Part shown: positions 1 through 10,966 of the stretch, one piece after another | Layout of the letters: each line of letters starts with the position of its first letter | How positions within the stretch are numbered: the stretch's first letter is position 1 | Assembly (NCBI GenBank): GCA_009733575.1 | Contig: ML769566.1 | Span: forward strand, 62,001 to 126,000 | Direction: 5' to 3' | Length of the DNA: 64,000 nucleotides | From: Gymnopus androsaceus JB14 | Taxonomy: Eukaryota; Basidiomycota; Agaricomycetes; Agaricales; Omphalotaceae | Notes under the pieces: model-generated | Database searches by the model: none | What the model saw: only the letters and a program-made list of their open reading frames with translations | What the model was told of the DNA's origin: nothing | Made by a program: the position numbers and the translations under genes

Positions 1-525
1 CGCCAGTAACCTTCTTGTCAAGACCAAAGAGCTTGCGGAGATAGGAATAGTCAAAGTGAAGAGCACAAGTGTAGTTCAAGAAGATACCAAATTCGTTAGG
101 GAATCCACGGCAAAGAAGGTCAGTAGGGGTTGTCATCTTCTTCTCCATGATGCGGTCGTACTTTTGCTTCTTCATGGCAACCTTGAGACCTTGCCACGGA
201 AGAGCACCGCGGAGGAAGTACATGAGGATGTAGGCAAGGGATTCAAGGTCATCACGACAAGCCTGCTCAACTCTGAGATGGGTGTTGATAGAGGTGCAAT
301 GAGCAGTACCGGTCAAGTTCTTGTTTTCCCTGTAGGGAGTGTGAAGATGGGTTTTCGGGTCTGTAACTTCTTTGCAAGATCAAAGTCAATAACGTTGACC
401 TGGTTGCCTCGCTTGCCAATGCCCATCAAAAAGTTGTCAGGTTTGATGTCACGATGGATGAAGTTGCAAGAATGGATGTATTCAATGCGGGAAATCTGAT
501 GGAGTAGCATAAGCGCTTTAAAAAC
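1..525 (-). pseudogene. Casein kinase I-like protein kinase, broken and incomplete
   Basis: Read on the minus strand this is the middle of a CK1-family serine/threonine kinase. The catalytic loop [12 protein letters not shown] lies near 430-460, followed by VIDF and then, about one base out of frame, [12 protein letters not shown], the SINTHL stretch, RDDLESL and LPWQGLK, typical of the CK1 C-lobe. Between LAKK and the PKTHLH motif (about 370) one base is missing, so the two halves lie in different frames. The DFG motif reads DFD, and four residues usually present before YSYLRKLF are absent near the left edge. An intron acceptor-like sequence sits at about 525. The gene runs off the window at base 1. 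The frameshift plus the altered DFG argue for a dead copy; a sequencing error could explain the shift but not the substitution. Confidence 0.85.
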
Positions 526-566
526 TGTTAAAGGAGTCAAAAGATGACTATCAGGATTTGGGCATA

Positions 567-832
567 CTGTATTATTTCGAATTTAAGTTCAGTAATGTGT
601 AACGCAGGGTACTGAACTGGGGTGATTTTTATCTTTGTAATGCATAATATCGGCCTTTGAACTATGATTTTTCGGCACTTATACGCCCAAATTTTGCGGC
701 CGGCTACACCAGCCACTACATTTGAACTGAAGTTCAATATGTCACGCTGCCTAACGGCAGCTGAACTCTGAACTGAATGTGTCCAAGCTGTAACGCGTAA
801 CATCGACTGAACTTATTTTCGAAACGATACAG
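567..832. mobile_element. 266-bp TA-flanked MITE, family A copy 1
   Basis: A short non-coding element with inverted ends (CTGTATTATTTCGAA on the left, its near complement ending GATACAG on the right), flanked by TA on both sides as expected for Tc1/mariner-type insertion. The reverse complement aligns along its whole length with the element at 59,862-60,127, which is also exactly 266 bp; a shared internal block contains GGCCGGC and GCAAAATTT. The flanking phrase TATCAGGATTTGGGCATA occurs again at about 868-885 without the element, giving a local empty site. No transposase is encoded, so it must be mobilised in trans. Confidence 0.8.
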
Positions 833-2362
833 TATTCCTAGGTAGCCTAAGTCACCCTCAAGTGATATCAGGATTTGGGCATATTCCTAGGTGGCCTAAT
901 ATTACAGTTATATTCCTAAATAGGAAGTAGCAGCAGTAAGTCCACACAGGACTTAGCAATAACAATCACACAGATTGATGGGTTACGACGGTGTTATTAC
1001 AGGGTATAGTACTAGGCTTTATATACAGTCCTATGTACAAACAATATATCAGGCAAGTGGCTACTGCGTGAATACTTGTGGCTACTATGCATATGGTAAA
1101 GTGGGTACTACAAGAGAGCAAGTGGATACGGCGAGAGACTGAGTGGACTCTTCGAGACAATAACAGTGGAGTACATGGGATGGTGATACAAACAGGTGGA
1201 GACTATGAGAAAGTGCTCCATGTATAGTTTGATAAGATATAGTTACCTTTGATATTCCAACACCTAAGTCACCCAGGTTGCCCAGGTCATATTAGTCTAA
1301 CCTATAGGCTATCCCAGGCCCAGACCATTTTTGCTGATGAAGTCCGCTACCTTATTCGAACTTAAATACAATTTCAGAGTTTTGAAATACATTAAATATG
1401 CACTTGTAATGGACAAAACATATCTGATGCTGTGTGTAATGGGCTCTAGGCCATCTCCCAGTATATTTACAGTTGCCACTAATGCTAATTGCAGGCTAAT
1501 TGCACATAGTTGCTGAGAGCAAATCCATGACTTATGTGCAATTTTAGGTTTACTGTTATACCAATGAAGCCTCATATGACTGAAATTAAACAGTTCCAGT
1601 CCATTCTAATATCTTACAGTGGGCCACAGACTGACAAAGATGTAAAAATGAAGGACTGAAAGTTCTATCTGCTTACTGGCAGTAGTGAGCTTCCTCAAAT
1701 CATGCCTCATACACTTGAACAGAGTCTAGGAGTCTGTAGCACATTTAAATTTTAATAGCCTCTAACGGTCATCTACAGTGTTATTTATGGCTTAAGGTAA
1801 CATAAGGCAACATAAGTTAATAATGTAAAATAAGTTAACTTGGTAAGGCTAAGGTAGCAATACGAAGGTAGTGTAGTTTGAAGATACAAGGTAATTTGGT
1901 AGCCACCCTCTGAAGCTGCATGACATTGCAAAGAGTCGGTGCCATAAGACGGAGAAAGAGCTCGGAGCTTGTGGAGGGAGTAATTATACATCCGAGTCCA
2001 TGATTGATCATGAAGAGCAAGTTCCACAATGAACCAGAGTTCCATTCTACTCCACGCAAAACGAAGCGAGGTTCTTCGGAGTCCTTCAGCTTAGATAAAA
2101 CATGGATGCGGCTGGGATGTGGCATGAAAAAAGATTATCAGACAGAGGTATAGTAAAATGCTTTAGGATTACTACCCACTCGGTTCAGCATAAATACAAG
2201 CGGATTGGCAGACGTTGCAAGTGATGTGGCGCCCTTGCAGCAGATCTTCTGTCCTCCGGATTTAGTTTTAGGAGATGGGTGGGCTTCAATGATGAGAAGC
2301 ACAGAAGTAATCAAATTAGATGAAATGATTATTGTAGAAAGTGAATAATGCTACCCATTGAT
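833..2362. other. Intergenic, no supported gene
   Basis: Between about 836 and 905 a short block (TATCAGGATTTGGGCATA with CCTAGGTGGCCTAA-type sequence) is repeated on either side of the MITE. Beyond that I see only short open frames lacking codon bias or motifs, with no recognisable RNA gene. Confidence 0.6.
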
Positions 2363-3202
2363 TCACTTGCGCGATGCAATCCTATCTTCCGCTATTTTCC
2401 AAATCTCATCGCCGTCATATTCCCAACTCATCCTCAACCGTTCTTGGAATGCCCCTGGATAAACCCGTTGACCAGCAAATAACTCGTTGTCATTTGGGCG
2501 AACCACCAATCCAAACCAAAGCACAACTCGATGATCCAAACATTCCGGAACATCCTGCACTACTGTATACATATCCTCTTCGGAGAGTTGTACACGACCT
2601 CGAACATGAATGACAACGACTTGAATGCATGGTTGATCAAGAATATGCCGCAAGAGTGAAGAAAATCTGGCGTTATCCAATAAATTGTGTTGATAATAGA
2701 CGGACAAATGGGTTAACTTTGGGAAAGCTGGATGAAGCGGCACGGGTCGATCTGGGAAGTACAGGTGCGTCGCTGAATGAATGAAAGGAAGAGATTCATC
2801 GAAATTTTCGAAAACAGATCTTCTGTGGTTGAATACCCCAACGACGCTGATATGTTCTGGTTGAATACGGTATCCAGCGAGTCTGTGAGACAAGTGTCCA
2901 CCAAAACAGAACTTGCTTATATTGGGGCAAGTTGTTGAAAGTAGTTCTGCATTGGGAACTTGGCTCCAAGCATCAAGAATGAGACCATGGACGTGAGTTT
3001 TAAGAAAGTCAGAAGACTTGGTGGCCATTGTAGTGTTGAAACTTTGAACAGCCTCGTCTCGATGTAGGCTAATCAATGAGTAAAGTTGAGGCTCAATGAT
3101 CGTATTAAAAGCCTTGCAGACCATGGATAGCATGGCCATGGATACCTGAGCATCATCATCTAGTAATGCGAAGATGAGCAGGAAAATTTCAAGTGGAAGC
3201 AT
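2363..3202 (-). CDS. F-box domain protein
   Basis: A 279-residue single-exon frame on the minus strand. The open frame extends 54 nt further upstream but only from a GTG; the first ATG is at 3202, directly before LPLEIFLLIF, the first helix of an F-box (roughly residues 2-45, ending PQLYSLISL). The rest (HVHGLILDAW, CPNISKF, LTHLSVYYQ, LLRHILDQP) has the leucine-rich, repeat-like look of basidiomycete F-box proteins, which recruit substrates to SCF ubiquitin ligases through the C-terminal part. No substrate can be guessed. A degraded relative of residues roughly 160-200 flanks the LINE at 40,066-46,581, so the gene belongs to a multi-copy family. Intact frame; function of the family is known, that of this member is not. 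Confidence 0.75.
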   Translation of the reverse strand: MLPLEIFLLIFALLDDDAQVSMAMLSMVCKAFNTIIEPQLYSLISLHRDEAVQSFNTTMATKSSDFLKTHVHGLILDAWSQVPNAELLSTTCPNISKFCFGGHLSHRLAGYRIQPEHISVVGVFNHRRSVFENFDESLPFIHSATHLYFPDRPVPLHPAFPKLTHLSVYYQHNLLDNARFSSLLRHILDQPCIQVVVIHVRGRVQLSEEDMYTVVQDVPECLDHRVVLWFGLVVRPNDNELFAGQRVYPGAFQERLRMSWEYDGDEIWKIAEDRIASRK

Positions 3203-4307
3203 ATTTCCTGGTCCAAAGTTCGAGTTCGACGTCAGAATCCTAAGAATTGGAAACACTCACAAGCAATTAAAGCGTTTGCTTGCGAATTGTGTACAAGAGA
3301 GTATTCGTTGAAAACTTCGCTGATCCTGCAAGCAACGGTGAGTTTATCTTACAGAAAACAGCAGAAAAGCTCACACTGTATATCGTTTTGAGGGGAACGC
3401 CCTCCGGTCGCCAGACTCTGGCCGGAACACAACGGTGGACAAAAGGTTTGGAAAGCACTGCCAAGGAACAAAACTTTCTTACACTCCCACATGTATTTAG
3501 TAAGCTCTGGCGGATGCTGTTCAGAAGAGCCCGGGATTGCCGGTCGAATGAAGCTAGCACTAACAGATCTTCTTCTTCGATAGAGTAAACGGTACGTTCT
3601 AAATGGGGAGGTACTAGGAGCTGTAATATGGGGATACTTAATGCATCCATTGAGTTATAAGTTGTAATTCGGGGATTCTCGTTAGAATTCTTATGTACGA
3701 GCGCTGAATTTGACAGCCTCCCGGGTAGAGGAAGAAAACGACTTGTGACCCAAACGGGAGATATACCAGAAGTGAAACGGTGAATCCGTTTACAATTAGG
3801 AAAATGCAAATGAAAATGGCGCATTCAGCGACTCTCGAGACTAGCAATATTGCGTGACTTAACACTCAAATTGAATTTTCTAGTATAGTCTTCGTAGCTA
3901 TCTCCAGGCGTATTTGGACTGTTACGCAATTTAAATTGCATCTGTCGCAAATTATACCTTACAACTCCTTGGACTTGACATACGCTTTTGGCAGTTGGCA
4001 CCCTCGCTCCGGGGAGAAATCGGCTTTAAAATGCTGAGAAGATGTACTTAATGATACTTTGGACCGAAATCGGTCGCGTATTGGTCGCGTATGAGTTCGT
4101 ATTCTGACCTATAAGTCGCTTCCTGTCCCAAAATAAATGTTTGGCAACTAATGAGCTTGTGAGATCACTATGATGGGAGTCATTCGGTCGTAACTAAACC
4201 GAGCATATACCCTCCGTCTGTACGTGACTGAGTAGTACATGTGCCCAGACCTGATATCGGAAATGCTCAGCTAAGTCGTTGCAGTATCACTACACTTTAC
4301 CAGAATC

Positions 4308-4528
4308 TAACGGGATTTTTCTGCGCTACGCTGACAGTGCAATGTCCGAGAACACCATTGGGGCCGCGCACGAGAGGTGAGTAAGTACTTGGCGTAACAA
4401 CTCAAATTGATAGGTGAGTAAACTGGCTTGGTCTTGCAATGGAATCAATGATTTTTTGGAATGTTATTTCGAGGTATATAAGCCCTACGACTTGACCCAT
4501 ATTCCTCACCGCTGGCCGGACATTTCAA
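4308..4528 (+). promoter_or_regulatory. Promoter and 5' leader of secreted gene copy 1, with TATA box
   Basis: These 221 bases are identical, with no mismatch that I can find, to 8,771-8,991 in front of the second gene copy. They contain TATATAA at 4,475-4,481, 80-86 bases before the ATG at 4,561, the expected place for a core promoter. An open frame reading through this stretch starts only from GTG at 4,414 and is not treated as coding. Confidence 0.7.
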
Positions 4529-4560
4529 ACTTCGAACACTCTCATAAATTCCTATCTACC

Positions 4561-5425
4561 ATGTTCAACACTCTCATCTCCAACTTCTTGTTGATGTTCT
4601 ACTTCTTCTCACTGGTATGCGCCATTCCAGTGGATGTCAGTATATTTCTCTTCATAAGAGTGCTATCATCTCGCTCGCGAGTCTGCTCTATAGCCTTCAT
4701 CAACGCGCAGAGAATTGGTAGCCCGTACTTCCGGGAAACCAATGGCCAAAACTTTGTATCATGGCACGTCAACACGCCAATGTGATGCGGAGAAGATTGG
4801 ACACTCTCCTTCCAGAATGCCAACTGTTCATGGAGACTTTCCGCCAGTTGGAGGCTTCTACATGTTCGATTTAAATGCTCCGTTTTGCTTCAATACCGTT
4901 CAAGTGATAATTACATTTCCAAAGGACCACACCGAGGCCTGGTGGGGAAATATGTTCAGAGTCACTGGGACAGCTAAGACGTTTTGTGTGGTAGAACTAG
5001 AGTATACGGAGAGCCACGAGCACAAGGTTTACACGTCAGTTTGATTATATTTCTTTTGGCATCTGGGAATTAACCAATGCTCTAGCTTCCCTTTGGCGAA
5101 AGGTATACCATAAACTAGCTGTTTTCGCCTTGACTTGAAACTGACTGCATTGCACTATTTCCTTGACTACAACAATCGTGAAGGAAGAGCACATATATCA
5201 CCCGAAGGCAAAGGAAAAACAGAGTTTTATTCAATCATAACTGGACCTATGGGCAAAGGCTATGCACCTGGCGAGTGTTATCTTTACCCGAGTCACTTTA
5301 CCTCTTCTCATATATACTCTACAGGGAAAAAAGCAAACAACGAAGCTGAAACAAGTTATCATGATGCCGAAGGCCATTTGCTCACCCAACACGTTATTGT
5401 CGACAAGGCTGCTCTTCAACATTGA
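4561..5425 (+). CDS. Small secreted protein, possible ADP-ribosyltransferase-like fold (copy 1, C-terminally truncated)
   Basis: Four exons: 4,561-4,635, 4,694-5,034, 5,119-5,270 and 5,325-5,425 (222 residues). The first exon is a signal peptide (FLLMFYFFSLVCAIPVD). The mature part has YHGTS near its start, then GGFYMFD, a Trp pair AWWGN, and later TGPMG and SYHDA. A YHGT box followed by GFY resembles the H and Y positions of H-Y-E ADP-ribosyltransferases such as DUF3990; that is inference and the acidic third residue is not assigned. Intron 3 (54 nt) uses a GC donor where copy 2 has GT; its length is a multiple of three and retention leaves the frame open. One T missing near 5,412 relative to copy 2 shifts the frame and ends the protein about 33 residues early, although the lost tail is still visible downstream to 5,529. 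It may be a working shorter form or an early pseudogene. Confidence 0.6.
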
Positions 5426-5599
5426 AGATCAAGAAGATGCAGACTTATGACCTCCACGAGGGCCAGGCAGATGCCACCCCTCCTGCATCAATGCCTACAG
5501 ACATAAAGCTAGTGTCCACGAAAGGATAGGTGATATATGTCAATAATTTAGGTACTCTTTACAATATTTATGTATTTAGGCTATTAAGTACTACTGGTT

Positions 5600-5720
5600 T
5601 CATGGATAATTTCCGAGAGCTTTGACCATATTTTACTGAAATTGTTCGGAAATAGATCCAAATTTAGTTGGTCAAAGCTGGATATACAAACGGTCCGGGC
5701 CCGGACGTGCTTTTCTTGTC
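5600..5720 (+). repeat. 3'-flank repeat shared by three places in the window
   Basis: Contains AGAGCTTTGACC, GATCCAAATTTAG and GGTCAAAGCTGGATATAC. Copies lie at 10,085-10,205 (same strand, part of the segmental duplication) and, more diverged and inverted, at 39,780-39,930. The third copy shows the block has moved or been duplicated independently of the gene. Confidence 0.65.
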
Positions 5721-8700
5721 TTGGCACTCATTCGCATGAGAGCACTAGGACTAAAGAGGCTGACAAAGAAAGTAAGAAGGTTTTCACTTTTCGCCGGACT
5801 TTTAGATGTCTTGGTCACCAAACTATGAGAGTAACAAATCTTGAACCAAATGGCCGCTACCATTGGCAAGCCTAGCGTTAAGACCAGGAGATATTGAGTA
5901 GAATATAATGATAGTACCAAAACAACACCGATTCTTCCTTTTCCGCTGCACTTGGAAATAGGAGAGATAATGGCGATCGCTATCTCAATGGAGCTATCAC
6001 TATGAAATTATAATAGTGTATAGTTTTGTTAAAAATTGTTCGACTCGTGGTCGAACTGATGTCCGTTTCGAATAAAACGAAGAACTAATCCAGACAAAAT
6101 CCAGAGTAGGCAGACATGAGGAAACAACTGCAGTTCGTAAAATGTCACGTAGTTGATTTAACAGAGACAAACTGCATCTTCTGTACCAATGGCTAGTACA
6201 CTGACCATGTAGAATGGCCATAGAGGAAAGAACACTGCGATTCTTCAATACTTCTATCTCCTTTCCGATTGCAACAATCCTGAACACACTGAAAAGTTAA
6301 GAATAAAAAGCCAATCAAGTGCAATGTAGATCGGAGAGAGTGTGAGCAAAGTAACTTGTTTTGCTACAAGGACAGTATCAGAATTCTAATGATTGGAAGC
6401 ACTGACAAAGAATTAAAACGCTTGCTTGAGAATTGTGTGCAAGAGATTATTTCGTTGATATTTCGCCGATCCTGCGGGCAACGATGAGTTTCTCGTACAG
6501 AAAGATGTAGGAGGGCTCACACTGTAAATCGCTTTGAGGAGAATGATAAGGCTGTGGGCGGAACACAGAAGGTTTAGAACGAAGTACCGATTCTGCCGCT
6601 AGTGGCGAATGCAGTGCAGAAGAGGCCGGGGTTACCGGTCGGAGAGTTGCTCAGGCATTATCATACCCCGTACGCCCGACGGAGATTGATTTTAATAGTA
6701 TGCGAGTGCTAAATGGAATGTCCGCGTCGTGTACAGAAGCTTTAGTTGTCCATATAATATCTTCTACAGCTTCTGGCTGATGGTGATTATATATTAATGG
6801 TTCGGGCATTCGGGTTCAACTCGGATTATAACACGAACAGTTAAAAGCCACCCGCGTGTTGACGTCTAATATCCACTGTCGGGTCCATCACTCCCACCTC
6901 TCAGACGGAAATCATCACACCCCTACCGGCGCACTTAAGCGCAGATCGGGTACCTAGTCCCAGCCCTAAATTCCTTCCCTCTCCTTGTACTCAATACTTA
7001 CCATTATTGTTCGAAAACACTTCGGTTTCGGCGCAGGTGGATTCCAATGGTAGAACTTTGAAGGAAGCTTCAGTGCACATGACGGGAGTTGGATATAGCG
7101 AGTTGCTATATCCAGCTCTGGTCATGCGCTCTTTAGTTTGCTTTCTCCTCATTAGTATCAACACAGTACCAGCGCACAACATGATTGTGATCACCACTCC
7201 TGGGTCGCAATGCAGAATTTAGAGACACCCTATGCAAGAACCAAGTACCAAAGCATTTGATTTGTGTCGAGTGCCATTGCTCGCCACGGCCTCCCATTGG
7301 AATATTATTTTTACTATAGCTATGAGTCGTACTTCGATCCCCCTCCGTTTGCCTCCTGCCACCACTACGAGGCTCAAACAGAATATACCTCTTTGACGCT
7401 GCCTTCCTTCCAGTGAGGACGCACCCGTGTATCCCAACAGCAGTGTGCAGACAGACGAGGGAAGATCGAGATCCCGATTCATCTCCGAATTAAGCGCTTC
7501 GAATTTAACGCTTTGACATTGGAAACTATTGCGCCTGTCTTAAGCGACATAGTCGCTTTCACTTTCTTTATTTCTGCCCACCAGAAATTATGTTCGACGC
7601 GTCGACTCTCTGAGTCTATTTATCCTAAGTAAAGCGATCATGTCGAATGAGTCGGAAAGCAGATCTAATTAATCAGAAAGGCATTCAGCAATCGCTGCGA
7701 CCTCACTTTTTTGGACTTCGGGTAGAAGAAGGCGGGAAGGGCTTGCTGCGGTTGCCTCGCACACGAAATTGTGGCGAGATGAGAGGCCTTAGATCTCATA
7801 AATCAAAGTAGTGGCGGATGCTGTTTAGAAGAGCCCGGGATCGCCAGTCGGATGAAACTAGCACCGACAACGTTCTTCGATAAATTAAACGATAGAATCC
7901 CAATTAAGAGATGCTCGGAGTTGTAATATGGGGATACGTATTGTATGCAGTGAGTTATAGGTTGCAGTTCGGGGATCCTCGTTGTAATTATGTGCGAGCG
8001 CTGAATTTGACAGCCTCCCGGGTAGTAAACAGAAAGCTGACTTGATTTATCTCCTACTATTTCTTGACTACGAAGAAATGAATGCCCTATGCGTTAGGCG
8101 GGAGGAAGAAAATGACGTGTGACCCAAACGGCAGATATACCACAAGTAAACGATGAATCCGATAGTCGATTACGATTCTGGGTAGGAAAATGAAAATGGA
8201 AACGGCAGATTCAGCGACTCTCGAAACTTTAGCAATATTGGCGACTTAATCCTTATATTGAATTTTACAGAATACTTAGTCTTCGCAGCCATCTCCTAGC
8301 GTATTTGGACTGTTACGGAATCTACATTCCATCTTTTGCAAAATCATACCTTACAGTGCCTTAAGCTTGATATACTCTTGGCAGTGACTTCCTGCCGCTG
8401 ATTGTCTCAAGCTTGCGCGCAGCCAAGTTTCTGAATTGTAGCATGCTCTCGCTCCGGGGAAGAAATCGGCTTTGTGATGTTGAGAAGATGTAGCAGTGGT
8501 ACTTTCAACTGAAGCCGGTCGCGTATTGGTCGCGTATGAGTTCATACTTTGACCTAGTCGCTTCCTCTCCTTGTCGTTTCCCAAAATAAATGTTTGGCAA
8601 ACTAATGATCGTGTGAGATTACTGTGATGGGAGTCAATCGTCATTAAACCGAGCATATACCCACCGTTTGCGGGTGACACGCGTGCCCACACTGGATAAA

Positions 8701-8770
8701 TACATAGTATCATTAGTCGTCGGAAATTCTCAGTAAATTCCTTTCAGCATCGCTACACTTTACCAGGATT

Positions 8771-8991
8771 TAACGGGATTTTTCTGCGCTACGCTGACAG
8801 TGCAATGTCCGAGAACACCATTGGGGCCGCGCACGAGAGGTGAGTAAGTACTTGGCGTAACAACTCAAATTGATAGGTGAGTAAACTGGCTTGGTCTTGC
8901 AATGGAATCAATGATTTTTTGGAATGTTATTTCGAGGTATATAAGCCCTACGACTTGACCCATATTCCTCACCGCTGGCCGGACATTTCAA
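8771..8991 (+). promoter_or_regulatory. Promoter and 5' leader of secreted gene copy 2, with TATA box
   Basis: Identical over 221 bases to 4,308-4,528. TATATAA lies at 8,938-8,944, 80-86 bases before the ATG at 9,024. Sequence on both sides of the identical block, including exon 1, carries substitutions and small indels between the copies. Confidence 0.7.
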
Positions 8992-9023
8992 GCTTCGAAC
9001 TCCCTCATAACTTTCTATCTACC

Positions 9024-10016
9024 ATGTTCAACACTCTCATCTCCAAGAACTTTTTGTTGGCGTTCTACCTCGCCTCACTGGTATGCGCTGTTCCAGTGGA
9101 TGTCAGTACATTTCTCTTCATAGAAGTGCTATCATCTCACTCGCGACTCTGCTCTTTAGCCTTCATCAACGCGCAGAGAACTGGTAGCCCGTACTTCCGG
9201 GAAACCAATGGCTAAGATTTTGTATCATGGCACGTCAACACGTCAATGTGATCAGGAGAAGGTTAAACACTCTCCTTCCAGCATGCCGACTGCTAAGGGA
9301 GACTTTTCGCCAGTTGGAGGTTTCTATATGTTTGATGTAATGCGCCATTTTATTTGAACACCCAATTGATACTCACATTTTTCGAAGGACCACACCGAGG
9401 CCGCCTGGTGGGGAAATATGAACAGAGTCACTGGGACAACTAAGACGTTTTGTGTGGTAGAACTAGAGTATACGGAGAGCCACGAGCACAAGGTTTACAC
9501 GTCAGTTTGATTATATTTCTTTTGGCACCTGGGAATTAATTAATGTCCTAGCTTCCCAATGGACGATAAAGATGAGCTTTGGCAAAAGGTACACCATCGA
9601 CTAGCTGTTTTCGCCTTAACTTGGAACTGACTACATCGCACCAGTTCCTTGACTATAACAACCATGATGGAAGAACACGTATATCTCCCGAAGGCAGAGG
9701 GAAAACAGAGTTGTACTCTATTATAACTGGACCTATGGGCGTGGGATATAACCCTGGTGAGTGCTTAACCTCCCCCGAAGATTCTGCTTGTTCTGACATA
9801 AGCTCTACAGGGAAGAAAGCGGACAACGTAGCTGAAAAAAGTTATCATGATGCTAAAGGCCATATGATCACCCAATACGTTATTGTTGACAAGGCTGCTC
9901 TTTCAACATTAAAGATCAAGAAGATGGAGACTTATGAATTCCACGAGGGTTGGGCAGATGCCAAACCTCCTGCATCAATGCCTGCAGACATAAAACTATT
10001 GTCAACGAAAGAATAG
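9024..10016 (+). CDS. Small secreted protein, possible ADP-ribosyltransferase-like fold (copy 2, full C-terminus)
   Basis: Best model has five exons: 9,024-9,101, 9,160-9,336, 9,388-9,500, 9,605-9,756 and 9,811-10,016 (241 residues). It shares with copy 1 the signal peptide, a histidine box (here LYHGTS), GGFYMFD, SYHDA and the shared intron positions, and keeps the C-terminal tail that copy 1 loses. A base lost at 9,337 turns TTTAAATG of copy 1 into TGTAATG, which would put a stop in frame; the same change creates a GT donor, and excision of 9,337-9,387 (ending GAAG) restores the frame exactly, dropping 16 residues. The alternative is that this copy is dead. The enzyme-fold suggestion is the same inference as for copy 1. 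Secretion and duplication would suit a protein acting outside the cell, but no target is visible. Confidence 0.55.
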
Positions 10017-10395
10017 GTGATATCTGTCGAATTTAGGCACTATTCATGATACTTCCGTATTTAAGCTATTATTCCTAGTTAGGTGGATGATTTATGAGAG
10101 CTTTGATCAAATGTTCTGGAATTGTTTGGCAATACTTATCGAAGATCCAAATTTAGTCGGTCAAAGCTGGATATACGAATGGCCCAGGTCATGCCGCACT
10201 CGTTCGCATGGAAACGCAAAATCTGGAACCAAGTGGCTGTTATTAGTATTAAGATGAGTAGTTGCCGAGCGGATTATATAAAAATAAAATTGAGTCCTCT
10301 TTCGCCACTGTCCTTGGAAGAACTAGACAAATAATTACTTTTAAATGACTACTGTACCTCAATGGAGCTATCACTATGAAGCTATCATAGTAGCT

Positions 10396-10966
10396 TACTT
10401 ATTCAACTACTTTGGAATCTCTGGTAGTGTCTGTATACTATATGATATCACAATAGACTCCGTACACGATACAAGTAATAGATATCGTCCAGTTGATACG
10501 AAAACGAATATGATGAAATACTTGATTCCCAAAGTTCTCCGCTCCCATTCACTATGCACATTTCTCGTTCTGTGTACTGGCAGGTCCAAACTCCCGATTC
10601 CGTACAAGAGCCCAAAGACGTGCCCTCCCCTCTTCACCCACCACCCCACCCAAGTGCTCCTAAGACCACAGATACAGCTCAGACATCAGCTATGATACAT
10701 CACTTTGGTAAATCAGACAAGGTGAATCCTGCATATAATGCCGCAAAGTCATCGTTTTAATGGAAACCAACGATAGATACCCATACGACTAAAATTACGG
10801 ATTGCTTTACAAGAGCTGTAGGCTGGCATCTGCGCCGATTCAATCGGGATGCGCGTATACTGATCTGCTATCAACTTTCCAGGTCGTGTTTTCACGCATT
10901 AACTGTATAACACAAGATAGCAGGCCAATGCAATAAACCCAAGTGAAGATCTATATCTCTAGCATA
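10396..10966. other. Intergenic, no supported gene
   Basis: Sequence between the end of the duplication and the 3' end of the peroxidase gene. It contains a run of C- and CA-rich sequence near 10,620-10,690 and no motif-bearing frame. Confidence 0.5.

Larger units (their letters stand above)
3231..6015 (+). repeat. Segmental duplication, copy 1
   Basis: Direct repeat of 6,369-10,395. Matching landmarks in order: a block near 3,255-3,330 (partner 6,395-6,490), CGGATGCTGTTCAGAAGAGC at 3,510-3,545 (partner about 7,812), the promoter and secreted gene at 4,308-5,529 (partner 8,771-10,016), a 3' block at 5,600-5,720 (partner 10,085-10,205), and CAATGGAGCTATCACTATGA at the end. Copy 2 is longer because about 1 kb (roughly 6,720-7,800) has no counterpart here. 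Confidence 0.85.
6369..10395 (+). repeat. Segmental duplication, copy 2
   Basis: Counterpart of 3,231-6,015 (landmarks given there). Bases from about 6,720 to 7,800 are unmatched in copy 1 and hold no gene I can support; they include a perfect inverted repeat, GGATATAG and CTATATCC spaced by seven bases, near 7,090-7,112. Whether this stretch was inserted here or lost from copy 1 cannot be decided. Confidence 0.8.

Noticed and set aside
56..499. 147-residue plus-strand ORF over the kinase remnant
   Set aside because: It is antisense to clear CK1 motifs on the minus strand and has no motifs of its own.
4414..4560. In-frame extension of the secreted gene upstream of its ATG (and the same at 8,877)
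   Set aside because: It opens from GTG, lies across the TATA box and would place the signal peptide internally.
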